Notes: generated by a model not told the origin, from the letters alone. Counted from the first letter of the stretch, positions 41,930 to 50,231 are shown. The stretch is DNA of 64,000 bases from Bacillota bacterium (GCA_023408315.1 JAEYKI010000018.1:28271-92270), one strand, 5' to 3'. A program made the numbers and translations.

Positions 41930-43248
41930 GAAACTTCGCTTTCCGCATTTACAGGCAGAAGGATTTTAACCGTAAAGCGGTCCGCTTCCGGGTGAATATC
42001 CATGATGCCTCCCGCCTTATCAATAATGTTTTGAACGGTTTCCAGCCCCAGGCCGTGCTCCTTCCCCTTTTTGGACGAAACAAGGTGGTCTCTCTTGTAA
42101 ACATACCCGCCGCTGGCGCTGTTTTCCACCTTAATCTGCATCATGCCCCTCTCCCGGCGGACGGATACGTTAATAAAGGACTCGGCAACGCTTTCCTGCG
42201 CTTCTATGGCGTTGTCCAGCAGGTTTGCCAATATGGAGCCAAGCTGCACGTCGGAAATCGTCAGTTTACCGGGCATCACCGCCACCGCGCTTACCCGCAC
42301 GCCCCTTGTTTTGGCCAGGAACAGCTTGTTGGAGAGTACGGCGTCCACCACGCTGTTGCCGGTATAATAAATCTGCATGGAAGGCCCAATCTCGGCATTC
42401 ATCTGAGCAAGGTATTCTTCCATTTCCTGATATTTTTTGTTTTTCAAAAAGCTGAAGAGCACTTCCATATGGTTCTGATAATCGTGCTTCCAGGCGCTCA
42501 GCGCGTGGTACGTCATATACGCCTGTGCCAGAAAAGCAGATTCCCATTTTTGGTGCTCCAGTTCAAGCTCCGCCTGCTTTTTATTGTACGCCAGGTAACC
42601 CGTGTACTCAAAAAAGAACATAATCGCAAGAAAAATTGTAATCAGCACCGCGGCAAGCAATACCAGGTTTTCGCTGAGGCCAGAGCCAGCCGGGCCGCCT
42701 GTTCCGTAAACCATGTACAGGTTGGACATCTGCAGCGATGCAATCAGCACAAACGCAAACACGCTGACCATGGCTATGCGGAACGGTGGATTGGAAGCCG
42801 CCTTTCTCTGTCCAGTGTTGCTCAGTATAAAATACAAAAAAGTCAGCACCAAAAGGTTGCCAACCAATATGATAAACCGCGTGTAAGAGGGAAAAACAAA
42901 ACCGCTCACATCCCTGGCCCATCCCCATGTAAACGCCGCTATGGTAAGATTCAGGCTTGCCGCTATAAGGCCGCAGCCAATACAGCCCCATATAATCCGG
43001 CGGCGCAGCGTGCTGCCAAATACAAACACAGCATACAAAAACACGCACCCGAGTATAAAAAAAAACGCAGTATGATGCAGCCCCAGCCAGTAGAAAACAG
43101 TGTCTGCTCCCGCAACGGCAGCGTATCCCAGCAAAACAAATCTGAATCTGCCAACGGAAAAACCCAATTTGCGAACCAACAGCAGCATAACAATGCCGTA
43201 TTCATAAAAACAAACCGTGCTGTCAAACAGGATCCACCCTAAACTCAT
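41926..43248 (-). CDS. GHKL sensor histidine kinase (AgrC-like)
   Basis: 440 residues. Six to seven N-terminal membrane helices (1-215) are followed by a coiled coil and the phospho-acceptor region LSAWKHDYQNHMEVLFSFL. The ATPase has LANLLDNAIEAQE (N box) and KGKEHGLGLETVQNI (G box). AgrC-type kinases sense peptides or membrane signals. It is translationally coupled to the response regulator gene. A 12-bp palindrome lies 72 bases upstream. Confidence 0.87.
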   Translation of the reverse strand: MSLGWILFDSTVCFYEYGIVMLLLVRKLGFSVGRFRFVLLGYAAVAGADTVFYWLGLHHTAFFFILGCVFLYAVFVFGSTLRRRIIWGCIGCGLIAASLNLTIAAFTWGWARDVSGFVFPSYTRFIILVGNLLVLTFLYFILSNTGQRKAASNPPFRIAMVSVFAFVLIASLQMSNLYMVYGTGGPAGSGLSENLVLLAAVLITIFLAIMFFFEYTGYLAYNKKQAELELEHQKWESAFLAQAYMTYHALSAWKHDYQNHMEVLFSFLKNKKYQEMEEYLAQMNAEIGPSMQIYYTGNSVVDAVLSNKLFLAKTRGVRVSAVAVMPGKLTISDVQLGSILANLLDNAIEAQESVAESFINVSVRRERGMMQIKVENSASGGYVYKRDHLVSSKKGKEHGLGLETVQNIIDKAGGIMDIHPEADRFTVKILLPVNAESEVS

Positions 43249-43319
43249 AAAAAATCCCTTGCCAATCAGACTTTACAGCATCATTCTATCATAGTTTTAT
43301 AGTGCGTAAAACAAGCGCC

Positions 43320-43331
43320 GACAAAATTGTC
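43320..43331. promoter_or_regulatory. 12-bp palindrome upstream of the AgrC-like kinase gene
   Basis: GACAAAATTGTC, perfect palindrome. It overlaps a TTGACA-like hexamer on the minus strand, so it could be an operator for the two-component operon. Function inferred from position only. Confidence 0.35.
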
Positions 43332-43380
43332 AATAAAGTAAGGTTTTATGTCATTTTTTAACCGGTTCATGCCATAATGC

Positions 43381-43408
43381 TTGACCCGTGCGCCGCCTCT
43401 GTTATAAT
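43381..43408 (+). promoter_or_regulatory. Promoter of the structured RNA
   Basis: TTGACC and TATAAT separated by 16 bases. The predicted start is near 43415. No coding frame follows. Confidence 0.75.
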
Positions 43409-43414
43409 TATGAA

Positions 43415-43589
43415 CAGACTTAGGTTTGCCACAGCCTGTTTATCGTTTTCTCTGACTTCCAGCCGGGCGGTTCGGATCGGCACGAATCCCGCCGGGCAAG
43501 AGAATACAATTTCTGGGTATCGGACGCGGGAATGGCTGTGGCTTCCCCGTCCGGTTAGAATTTAAAATCCCCTCAGGGGGATTTTTTTA
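43415..43589 (+). ncRNA. Free-standing structured RNA, candidate 6S RNA
   Basis: A roughly 175-base transcript unit with its own promoter and terminator and no plausible open frame. It folds as a long interrupted hairpin: closing stem GCCACAGCC (43428-43436) with GGCTGTGGC (43534-43542), then a large internal bubble, TTCTCT (43448) with AGAGAA (43499), and an apical stem CCGGGCGG/CCGCCGGG with TTCG/CGAA. Size, a single long hairpin with a central bubble, and free-standing expression all fit 6S RNA. An alternative 3' hairpin (CGGACG..GGG with CCC..CGTCCG, 43521-43553) cannot coexist with the closing stem. The 6S identity is inference. Confidence 0.6.
43565..43589 (+). terminator. Terminator of the structured RNA
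   Basis: AAATCCCC/GGGGATTT with a short loop and TTTTTTT. It may also act on the convergent HD-GYP gene. Confidence 0.9.
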
Positions 43590-43608
43590 TTGCAGAAAAA
43601 AAGCGGTT

Positions 43609-44679
43609 TTAAACCGCCAGAATTCCCGTAATCGTCAAATTTGCAAATTTGTCCGCGCTCAGGTCCATAAATTCCTGCGTGGGTTTTCCATCCTCAATCA
43701 CCCGCACAAGCGGCCTAAGGCCAAAGCCTTCGTTGTTGCCCACCACAATGGCCGAAAGCCCGTTGCTCAGGCTCACGCAGGTACCTACCGGATAGGGAGC
43801 CACCTTCTTGATAAACGCCTCCACCACAACGGGGTCAAAATCCTTGCCGTAGCCGCTCATTATGTATTCAACCGCGTTGGATGGCAGCAGCGCGCGCCTG
43901 TACGGGCGGTCTGAAATCAGCGCGTCGTACACGTCGGACAGGGCGATAATCCTGCCAAACAGGGAAATGTCGTTTCCTCTCAATCCCTTGGGATAGCCCT
44001 GCCCGGAATACCGCTCATGATGTTCCAAAACGCCGGACATGGCGGCCGGGGCCAGCCGGTTATACTGGCGCAGGTACTGGTATCCCTTCTCCACGTGCTT
44101 CTTCATTTCCGTATATTCTTCTTCGTCCAGAGTCGCCGGTTTGTTGATGATCTCCTTGGCTATAAACACCTTGCCGATATCGTGCACCAGGGACGATGTG
44201 GCCAGCTCCTGCAGGGATTTTTTATTCAGCCCCATCACGGTGCCAATAACGGCGGAAATCACGCCCACATTCAGGCAGTGGCTGTATGTGTAGTCGTCAA
44301 ACGTGCGCAGGTCCACAATGTTCACCATGGTGCGGCTGTTATGCTGAATCTGCTCCACCATATCCTGAATCGCGTCCCGTATGGTGTGCATCGTTCTGCC
44401 CGCGGCGTTCTTGTCGCCGGCTTCCACTTCCAAAAACCAGTTTTTAATATCGGATTTTGCTTTTGCCACCAGTTCCCCGCTGATGACGTTTGCAATGACC
44501 AGATCCTGAGAGATATCGTCGTCTATATAGGCTCCCTGAAAGCCGATGGTTTTAATGCGGTCAATGATCGCCCTTGTCAGAATAACGCCCTTTCGCAAAA
44601 AGATCCGGTTGTCATTCATCTTCAGGTCAAAAGCCAGTTTTTGGCCCGGACGCAGGCAATTCTGAGCGACATATCTCAT
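43609..44679 (-). CDS. HD-GYP domain cyclic-di-GMP phosphodiesterase
   Basis: 356 residues. An N-terminal domain (RYVAQNCLRPGQKLAFDLKM, FLRKGVILTRAIIDRIKTIG) of the type found before many HD-GYP domains is followed by the HD-GYP domain: SSLVHDIGKVFIAKEI, HHERYSGQGYPKGLRGNDI and IALSDVYDALISDRPYR. It hydrolyses cyclic di-GMP to pGpG or GMP. There is no receiver domain, so regulation is probably through the N-terminal domain. ATG 44679 follows AAGGGAG at 9 bases. Confidence 0.92.
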   Translation of the reverse strand: MRYVAQNCLRPGQKLAFDLKMNDNRIFLRKGVILTRAIIDRIKTIGFQGAYIDDDISQDLVIANVISGELVAKAKSDIKNWFLEVEAGDKNAAGRTMHTIRDAIQDMVEQIQHNSRTMVNIVDLRTFDDYTYSHCLNVGVISAVIGTVMGLNKKSLQELATSSLVHDIGKVFIAKEIINKPATLDEEEYTEMKKHVEKGYQYLRQYNRLAPAAMSGVLEHHERYSGQGYPKGLRGNDISLFGRIIALSDVYDALISDRPYRRALLPSNAVEYIMSGYGKDFDPVVVEAFIKKVAPYPVGTCVSLSNGLSAIVVGNNEGFGLRPLVRVIEDGKPTQEFMDLSADKFANLTITGILAV

Positions 44680-44910
44680 CTGGTTTACTCCCTTATTAAA
44701 ACGCATGCAAGACTGTAAACGCTTGGCACGTGAATGCTTTTTTGTTTATTTTTGTTAATTTCATTATACCTATCCGGGGGATACATGTCTATTTTTTTAG
44801 TCAAAATCGAACAATTTTTTCACTCTGCAAAAATTTTACAATTCTCCGCTTTTTTGCTTGCTTATGATATGGTAAAATGTTTCTGAAACAACTTTACCGA
44901 GGTGAAAACG

Positions 44911-45411
44911 GTGGAATTTATACTGCGCCCCTGGCGCATGGAAGACGCCCCCAGCGTGGCGAAACATGCCAACAACAAAAAAATTGCGGATAACCTGCGC
45001 AACGCCTACCCCTTTCCCTACACCCTGCAGGATGCGCTCTGTTATATCAGCAATTTTGCAGAGCAAGACGGCAGCTACATCTGCCGCGCCATAGAGGTGA
45101 ACGGCGAAGCCGCGGGCAGCATTGGCGTGTTCCAGAAAGACGACGTGTACGAAAAAAGCGCGGAGATGGGCTACTGGCTGGCCGAGCCCTACTGGGGGTG
45201 CGGCATCATGACGGAATGCATCCGGCAGATCAGCGCCCTGGCGTTTAAAAAGCTGAATATTGTGCGCATATTCGCGGAGCCGTATGCTTACAACACAGGT
45301 TCGCGCCGCGCGCTTGAAAAAGCGGGGTTTACGCTGGAAGGCGTGCTGAAGAAAAGCGTGTATAAGAACGGGAAAATTTATGATTCGTGCATCTATGCGA
45401 TAGTAAGATAA
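44911..45411 (+). CDS. GNAT-family N-acetyltransferase (RimJ/RimL-like)
   Basis: 166 residues. FILRPWRMEDAPSVAKHANN opens the protein; the acetyl-CoA binding region is seen in EMGYWLAEPYWGCGIMTECI and the family C-terminus in YNTGSRRALEKAGFTLEGVL and KSVYKNGKIYDSCIYAI. It probably acetylates a protein N-terminus or a small amine. GTG 44911 has GAGGTG at 6 bases; the GTG at 44902 lies inside that ribosome binding site. Confidence 0.88.
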   Translation: MEFILRPWRMEDAPSVAKHANNKKIADNLRNAYPFPYTLQDALCYISNFAEQDGSYICRAIEVNGEAAGSIGVFQKDDVYEKSAEMGYWLAEPYWGCGIMTECIRQISALAFKKLNIVRIFAEPYAYNTGSRRALEKAGFTLEGVLKKSVYKNGKIYDSCIYAIVR

Positions 45412-45612
45412 TCTATTTATTTTATGATCCTGAATTTCGCTGTTATACTGTACACAAAGTAAATTCCGGAAGTTTTATTTTTTGTGAGAGAAAACGGGGC
45501 GGATTTCGCATTTTCCACTTTATTATGGGTTTAAGCATCGCGTAAGCTAGTACCAATAGTGTGTTATACGGGAATGTCAAGCTGAACGCACCAAGGTTAT
45601 GGGTATGGATTT

Positions 45613-45636
45613 GGAAAAGGGCCACTGGCCCTTTCC
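45613..45636. repeat. GGAAAAGGGCC hairpin
   Basis: GGAAAAGGGCC/GGCCCTTTCC with a three-base loop and one bulged A, next to repeat copy A. It lies in the 372-base gap 45412-45783, which has no gene. Confidence 0.55.
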
Positions 45637-45717
45637 TAAGAAAAAAACAATCCCCTCCCATATCACTAAAGCCTGCCTGCAGGTTGTGCCGGAATATGGG
45701 AGGGGCAGGGGTGGGTT
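45636..45717 (-). repeat. Hairpin repeat, copy A
   Basis: On the minus strand: AACCCACCCCTG, stem CCCCTCCCATAT/ATATGGGAGGGG (12 bp, 30-base loop), ATTGTTTTTTT, CTTAG. It lies 66 bases past the sigE stop and with its T-run could terminate the spoIIGA-sigE transcript. A second copy with compensatory stem changes is at 63875-63949. Confidence 0.75.
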
Positions 45718-45783
45718 ATAACCACCCTGGGCCAGCTTTGACGGAAAAGCCGGCCTAAAATTAATCAAAAACAAGTCCCGGAT

Positions 45784-46503
45784 TTAAATCATCTTCTTGA
45801 TATCCTTCTTCAATTTTGATATGATCCGCTTCTCCAGCCGGGATATATAAGACTGCGATATTCCCAGCATATCCGCCACTTCTTTCTGCGTCTTCTCGTT
45901 GCCGCGGTTCAGGCCAAACCGCAGCTCCATAATCTGCTTTTCCCGCACGGTCAGGTTTCCCACCGCGCCGCGCAGCAGGTCGCGCTCCACCTCGGACTCA
46001 ATCTCGCGGTACACAAGATCGCTGTCTGTGCCCATAATGTCGGAGAGCAGCAGCTCGTTGCCGTCGCAGTCCACGTTCAGCGGTTCGTCAAAGGATACCT
46101 CATACTTCACCTTGCCGTTGCGCCGCAGGTACATCAGTATCTCGTTCTCTATGCAGCGGGATGCGTAAGTGGCCAGCTTGATCTTCTTTAAAACGTCAAA
46201 GGTGTTCACCGCCTTAATCAGCCCAATGCTCCCAATGGAGATCAGGTCTTCTATGCCAACCCCTGTATTCTCAAATTTACGGGCAATATACACCACCAGC
46301 CGCAGATTCCGCTCTATCAGCACGGGGCGCACGGTCTCGTTGCCGCCTTCAAGCGCAACCAGCAGTTCTTCCTCTTCCCGGTCGCTCAGGGGCGGCGGCA
46401 GCGATTCGCTCCCATTAATGTAACCAAGAGCGTTCTCCAGCAGGCGGACGAGTTTCAGGTAAACAATGCTTCCATAAAACAATTGAAACAGCGGATTTTT
46501 CAT
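45784..46503 (-). CDS. sigE: Sporulation sigma factor SigE
   Basis: 239 residues. The N-terminal hydrophobic pro-region (NPLFQLFYGSIVYLKLVRLL) is the pro-sigma-E segment removed at the septal membrane. Region 2 has ERNLRLVVYIARKFENTGVG, IEDLISIGSIGLIKAVNTFD and KLATYASRCIENEILMYLRR. Region 4 has EKTQKEVADMLGISQSYISR. It directs early mother-cell transcription during sporulation. It lies 13 bases after spoIIGA in one operon, next to ftsZ as in Bacillus. Confidence 0.95.
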   Translation of the reverse strand: MKNPLFQLFYGSIVYLKLVRLLENALGYINGSESLPPPLSDREEEELLVALEGGNETVRPVLIERNLRLVVYIARKFENTGVGIEDLISIGSIGLIKAVNTFDVLKKIKLATYASRCIENEILMYLRRNGKVKYEVSFDEPLNVDCDGNELLLSDIMGTDSDLVYREIESEVERDLLRGAVGNLTVREKQIMELRFGLNRGNEKTQKEVADMLGISQSYISRLEKRIISKLKKDIKKMI

Positions 46504-46516
46504 AACGGTACTCCTT

Positions 46517-47320
46517 TTACAACATTAGATTAGGGTTCAAAAGCGCTCCAAAGCTGCCGTCCGTGCAAAGCCTGCCCCCGTATACGGCTATCAAAACGCC
46601 CGTAACGCTGCGCCGCCTGCCAGAGAGAAAGACCACCTCGTCCGCCAGAAACGCATCCACCTCCGCTTCACCCGCCACGGTGCGGTATGGCACCCGCCGC
46701 ATGGCGGCGCCTTCTGCCAGGATGCTTATCTTTTCCCGCTCGGCTAAAATAACCGGTTCGCCAAACAGCCCTGTCATATTGTTGCCGGTATCCAAAAACG
46801 CACGCAATTCCACATATTTTTTGCCCAGAACAATACGTATGTTTCGCACCAGGCCTTCCCGCACGTTTACGCGCCTGAGGGTATTGCGCACCCAGCCGCA
46901 GAGCAGCGCCGCCAGCAGAACGCCCAGCAGTACCCACCGGAACGCATCCGAATCCACAGCCAGGCCGTCCTCCAGCTCTGCGCTGCCGCCGGAAAGGTAT
47001 ACGCATAATAGCGCGCTCCCTGCCAGGAGCAGCGTTACCACATACATGCCCAAAAGCTGTGTGGCAAATGCTTTTAGCCCTGTGTATCCAAATGCAATCA
47101 GGCACATGCCCGCGGATACGCAAAGCTTGCATGCAATGCCGTTTAAAAATCCGTCCCCCGTGCCCAGCGCCGCCACCGCATACGCCGCCCCCGCGCAGGC
47201 TGCCAGCAGCAGCCTCCACCAGACGGTCTTGCGGCTCAGTATCAGGGCTGTTAAAAACAGCAACAAATAGTTCATCAGAAAATTATCCGCGATGAACGGT
47301 TCAATATATACGGTTCTCAT
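46517..47320 (-). CDS. spoIIGA: Sigma-E processing peptidase SpoIIGA
   Basis: 267 residues. Five N-terminal membrane helices (VYIEPFIADNFLMNYLLLFL onward, to about residue 150) are followed by an aspartic-protease-like domain with LRAFLDTGNNMTGLFGEPVI, where the DTGN motif holds the active-site Asp. It cleaves pro-sigma-E after septation. ATG 47320 follows GGAGTACCAA. It is first in the spoIIG operon. Confidence 0.93.
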   Translation of the reverse strand: MRTVYIEPFIADNFLMNYLLLFLTALILSRKTVWWRLLLAACAGAAYAVAALGTGDGFLNGIACKLCVSAGMCLIAFGYTGLKAFATQLLGMYVVTLLLAGSALLCVYLSGGSAELEDGLAVDSDAFRWVLLGVLLAALLCGWVRNTLRRVNVREGLVRNIRIVLGKKYVELRAFLDTGNNMTGLFGEPVILAEREKISILAEGAAMRRVPYRTVAGEAEVDAFLADEVVFLSGRRRSVTGVLIAVYGGRLCTDGSFGALLNPNLML

Positions 47321-47357
47321 TTGGTACTCCACACATGATTTTTGTATTTCGTTTATC

Positions 47358-47390
47358 AGTATATTGTTTCACCAAAAAAAAACTTGTCGG
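47358..47390 (-). promoter_or_regulatory. Candidate spoIIG promoter with overlapping 0A-like box
   Basis: On the minus strand, CCGACA and TATACT separated by 21 bases, the long spacing known for the B. subtilis spoIIG promoter. The opposite strand of the -35 region reads CTTGTCGGC, sharing TTGTCG with the Spo0A box TTTGTCRAA. The match is partial. Confidence 0.4.
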
Positions 47391-47422
47391 CCTATAAGAC
47401 CTGTCCCACGTAAAAAAATCAC

Positions 47423-47449
47423 AAAAAAACCGCAATTGCCTTGCGGTTT
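47423..47449 (-). terminator. Second terminator downstream of ftsZ
   Basis: On the minus strand, ACCGCAA/TTGCGGT with a short loop, then TTTTTTT. It lies between ftsZ and the spoIIG promoter. Confidence 0.8.
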
Positions 47450-47686
47450 ATCATATTTGCCAAAGTTCAACCGGAATCGGGAAGCCCGCGCGAAAACACG
47501 AACGGCTCTATCATGCGTTTCTTTGCCGTCCTTTTTTTTGCACTGAGCTGTACTTCTTCCAAACCCGCCTCAGCGAACGGCTTTACAAATTCGCCTTCTT
47601 TCCGCGGTTTGTCGAAAACCCATTTTCAAACTCTTGCCTTCCGCTTGTCCCAATACTTTCTTATGTATGTTTCAGCCAAAACCCGC

Positions 47687-47720
47687 AAAAAAACCGCAGT
47701 TCATCTGAACATGCGGTTTT
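47687..47720 (-). terminator. Terminator of ftsZ
   Basis: On the minus strand, AACCGCATGTTC/GAACTGCGGTT (one interruption), then TTTTT. It lies 25 bases past the ftsZ stop. Between this and the next terminator (47450-47686) I see no gene. Confidence 0.85.
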
Positions 47721-47744
47721 TTGGTATTCAAGTATTCCCCGGCT

Positions 47745-48914
47745 TTAATAATCGGTCCGCTGCCGCCTTGGCTTTTTGCGGAGAAAAGACGGAAGCTCCA
47801 GATCATCGTCCGCAAACAGGTCAGCGGATTCGCCTTCCTTTTCCGGCTTTTCAAAAACGGATTTCTTGGGCGCAAGCGTTTCGTCGTCTATCATAATCGG
47901 TTCCTGGTACGTAATCTTTTCCTCCATTTTTTTCCTGGGCATTACCGGAGCGGCTCCCGCGCCGCCAAAGCCGGTGGCAATCACTGTAATGCGCACCTCG
48001 TCGTCCAGGTTGGGGTCTATATACGCGCCAAACAAAATGTTCGCGTCCGGGTCCACAGCCGCCTGTATCATGCGGGCTGCTTCCTGAATCTCGTGCAGGC
48101 CCAGGGACGGATCGCCCGTCACGTTGAACAAAATGCCCCTTGCGCCTTCTATGGTGGTATCCAGCAGCGGGCTTTGGATTGCCAGCTTGGCCGCCTCCAC
48201 CGTCTTGTTGTCCCCGTAGCCTATGCCAATGCCCATGTGGGCGATGCCCCTTTGCATCATAATGGTCTTCACGTCCGCAAAATCCAGGTTAATCAGGCTG
48301 GGCTTTTCAATCAGGTCTATAATGCCCTGCACGCCCTGGCGCAGCACGTCGTCCGCCACCTTAAACGCTTCAATCAGCGGCGTGCCCTTGCCCACGGTCT
48401 GCAAAAGCTTATCGTTCGGAATGGTGATGATGGTATCCACCGTGTTCTTGAGTTCCTCAAAGCCTTTTTCCGCCGCTTTGGAACGGGGCAGCCCTTCAAA
48501 CCAGAACGGTCTGGTGACCACCGCCACGGTCAGAACGTTGTGCTGGCGGGCAAGCTCCGCAATCACGGGCGCAGCGCCCGTTCCTGTGCCGCCGCCCAGT
48601 CCGGCAGTAATAAATATCAAGTCGGAGCCGCGGATCGCCTGATCCAGCTCGTCTATGCTTTCTTCCGCCGCTTTTCTGCCAATATCCGGATTAGCGCCCG
48701 AACCCAACCCTTTTGTGAGCTTCTCGCCTATCTGTATTTTCTGATTCGCTTTGGATAAAAAAAGCGCCTGTTTGTCCGTATTAACGGCAATCAGTTCCGC
48801 ACCCTTGACATCGAATTCGATCATGCGGTTGATTGCGTTGTTGCCCGCACCTCCTACGCCAAACACGCGAATCTTTGCGAAATTGTCGTTGTTGGTATCA
48901 AATTCGAGCGACAT
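47745..48914 (-). CDS. ftsZ: Cell division GTPase FtsZ
   Basis: 389 residues. The tubulin signature is GGGTGTGAAPVIAELA; the N-terminus has IRVFGVGGAGNNAINRMI, and GAYIDPNLDDEVRITVIATG marks the C-terminal domain. A flexible acidic linker leads to a C-terminal peptide (LELPSFLRKKPRR) that binds FtsA and other partners. It polymerises into the Z ring at mid-cell. ATG 48914 follows AAGGGGG. It is cotranscribed with ftsA 26 bases upstream. Confidence 0.97.
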   Translation of the reverse strand: MSLEFDTNNDNFAKIRVFGVGGAGNNAINRMIEFDVKGAELIAVNTDKQALFLSKANQKIQIGEKLTKGLGSGANPDIGRKAAEESIDELDQAIRGSDLIFITAGLGGGTGTGAAPVIAELARQHNVLTVAVVTRPFWFEGLPRSKAAEKGFEELKNTVDTIITIPNDKLLQTVGKGTPLIEAFKVADDVLRQGVQGIIDLIEKPSLINLDFADVKTIMMQRGIAHMGIGIGYGDNKTVEAAKLAIQSPLLDTTIEGARGILFNVTGDPSLGLHEIQEAARMIQAAVDPDANILFGAYIDPNLDDEVRITVIATGFGGAGAAPVMPRKKMEEKITYQEPIMIDDETLAPKKSVFEKPEKEGESADLFADDDLELPSFLRKKPRRQRTDY

Positions 48915-48940
48915 ACCGATTCCCCCTTAAGATAAGTATT

Positions 48941-50125
48941 CTATTCAAACAGTCTCCCCGCCAGCCTGCCAAAAAAGCCGCCTTTTTCAACTTCCATATA
49001 CGCCGCAGCATCTCCCCTGCTGTATGCGTATTCCAGAAGCGCATAGATGCCCTGGCTGCCGGGTGAGGACAGAACGGAGTTCTCCAGCCGCAGTGGGCTG
49101 GGCGCTCGTCCCAGGCACACGCGAATAAAATTGCTTGCGCCGGGCATATAGCCCAAACCTCCGCCCGTGATAAACACGGATAATTTGCGGTTCATCCGCT
49201 TCTCCGCCTTCACCGTAAAATCGGATATATAGCGGAGTATGTGTTCTACCCTTGCGTCTATCACATTTTGCAGCAGATCGTAAGGGTATTTGTTCAGCCT
49301 TCCGCCTGAGTCCTTTGCGTACAGGTGCAAAATTTTGTTGCTCTCCTGCAGCCCAAAGGAATACCGCCTTTTAATCTGCTCCGCGGTCTGCACATCCACC
49401 TTCATAATGTAGGCGATGTCGTTTGTAATGTGTCCGCCGCCCATATCCACCGTTACGTGATGCAGTATGGAATCGCCGTACACAAGCGATATATTAGTAT
49501 TATAATACCCAATATCCGCTAAAATAGCAATAGAGTCTCGTTTTTCCTCCGGTATCAGTGTCATTGCCTGCGCCAGAGGTTCGCATATCAGGCCTTCCAC
49601 CCGCACGCCCGCGTTTCTTAAAAGCTGACGCACGTCGTTCACAAAATACTTGTTTGCCAGAACAAAAGAGATACACGCCATTACGCTCCGCGCGCGCTGG
49701 CCGGTTGCATCCAGATAGATTTCACCGTCGTCCAGAATGAACCACGACGGGAACGTATCCACTACCATCTGGTCGTCCAGCAAAGAGATGTTATCCGCCT
49801 TTGCTATCAGTTCCCCTATATCCCTGCTGGTAACCTTTCCGCTTATATCCAGATGCGTGGTGGAGGAGGTGATGTTTGTAAAGCATCCGGGCAGGCCAAT
49901 ATCCACAGTTCGTATCCTGCTTCTTGTCTGCTTCTCCAACTCGCCAACCGCCCGTTCCAGCACATCCTGCACGCCCATCGCATCCGCCCAGTTCGCGTTC
50001 TTAATGCCTGCGTATGGGACCTGGACGTGGCCCAGAATCTCAAGGCCAAACTTTTGCCTCTGCAACGCCGTTGCACAGGCAATCTTGGATGTACCGAACT
50101 CCACAACGGTCTTTTGACCCTTCAT
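48941..50125 (-). CDS. ftsA: Cell division protein FtsA (divergent)
   Basis: 394 residues, actin-like. VEFGTSKIACATALQ (phosphate 1), ILADIGYYNTNISLVYGDSI (phosphate 2) and FITGGGLGYMPGASNFI (adenosine) are seen. The C-terminal amphipathic helix FFGRLAGRLFE would anchor it to the membrane. It links FtsZ to the divisome. It is more divergent than most FtsA proteins. Its ATG lies 9 bases downstream of a hairpin that includes part of the ribosome binding site. Confidence 0.88.
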   Translation of the reverse strand: MKGQKTVVEFGTSKIACATALQRQKFGLEILGHVQVPYAGIKNANWADAMGVQDVLERAVGELEKQTRSRIRTVDIGLPGCFTNITSSTTHLDISGKVTSRDIGELIAKADNISLLDDQMVVDTFPSWFILDDGEIYLDATGQRARSVMACISFVLANKYFVNDVRQLLRNAGVRVEGLICEPLAQAMTLIPEEKRDSIAILADIGYYNTNISLVYGDSILHHVTVDMGGGHITNDIAYIMKVDVQTAEQIKRRYSFGLQESNKILHLYAKDSGGRLNKYPYDLLQNVIDARVEHILRYISDFTVKAEKRMNRKLSVFITGGGLGYMPGASNFIRVCLGRAPSPLRLENSVLSSPGSQGIYALLEYAYSRGDAAAYMEVEKGGFFGRLAGRLFE

Positions 50126-50134
50126 CTTACTACT

Positions 50135-50161
50135 CCACTAACCCTTAGTGGATATATTGTA
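50135..50161 (-). promoter_or_regulatory. Promoter -10 and 5'-terminal hairpin upstream of ftsA
   Basis: On the minus strand, TACAAT (50161-50156), then CCACTAA-GGG-TTAGTGG (50151-50135), then AGTAGTAAG-ATG. The likely Shine-Dalgarno GTGGAG overlaps the 3' arm, so the hairpin could hide it. The -35 box is weak. Confidence 0.5.
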
Positions 50162-50231
50162 ACATAAAAAGCCTGTATATTAAACAATTATTTCCCAGGC
50201 GCCCCTCGCCGGGCCGCAATACACGGGCGTT

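Noticed and set aside
43415..43589. Cobalamin or FMN riboswitch for the structured RNA
   Set aside because: Conserved boxes of those classes are not present, and no gene lies downstream on the same strand.
45443..45774. Minus-strand short frames downstream of sigE
   Set aside because: They run through the hairpin repeat and lack ribosome binding sites; the repeat explains the sequence better.
47441..47896. A 151-codon plus-strand frame downstream of ftsZ
   Set aside because: It spans a terminator and the antisense of the ftsZ end. Its start has no ribosome binding site.
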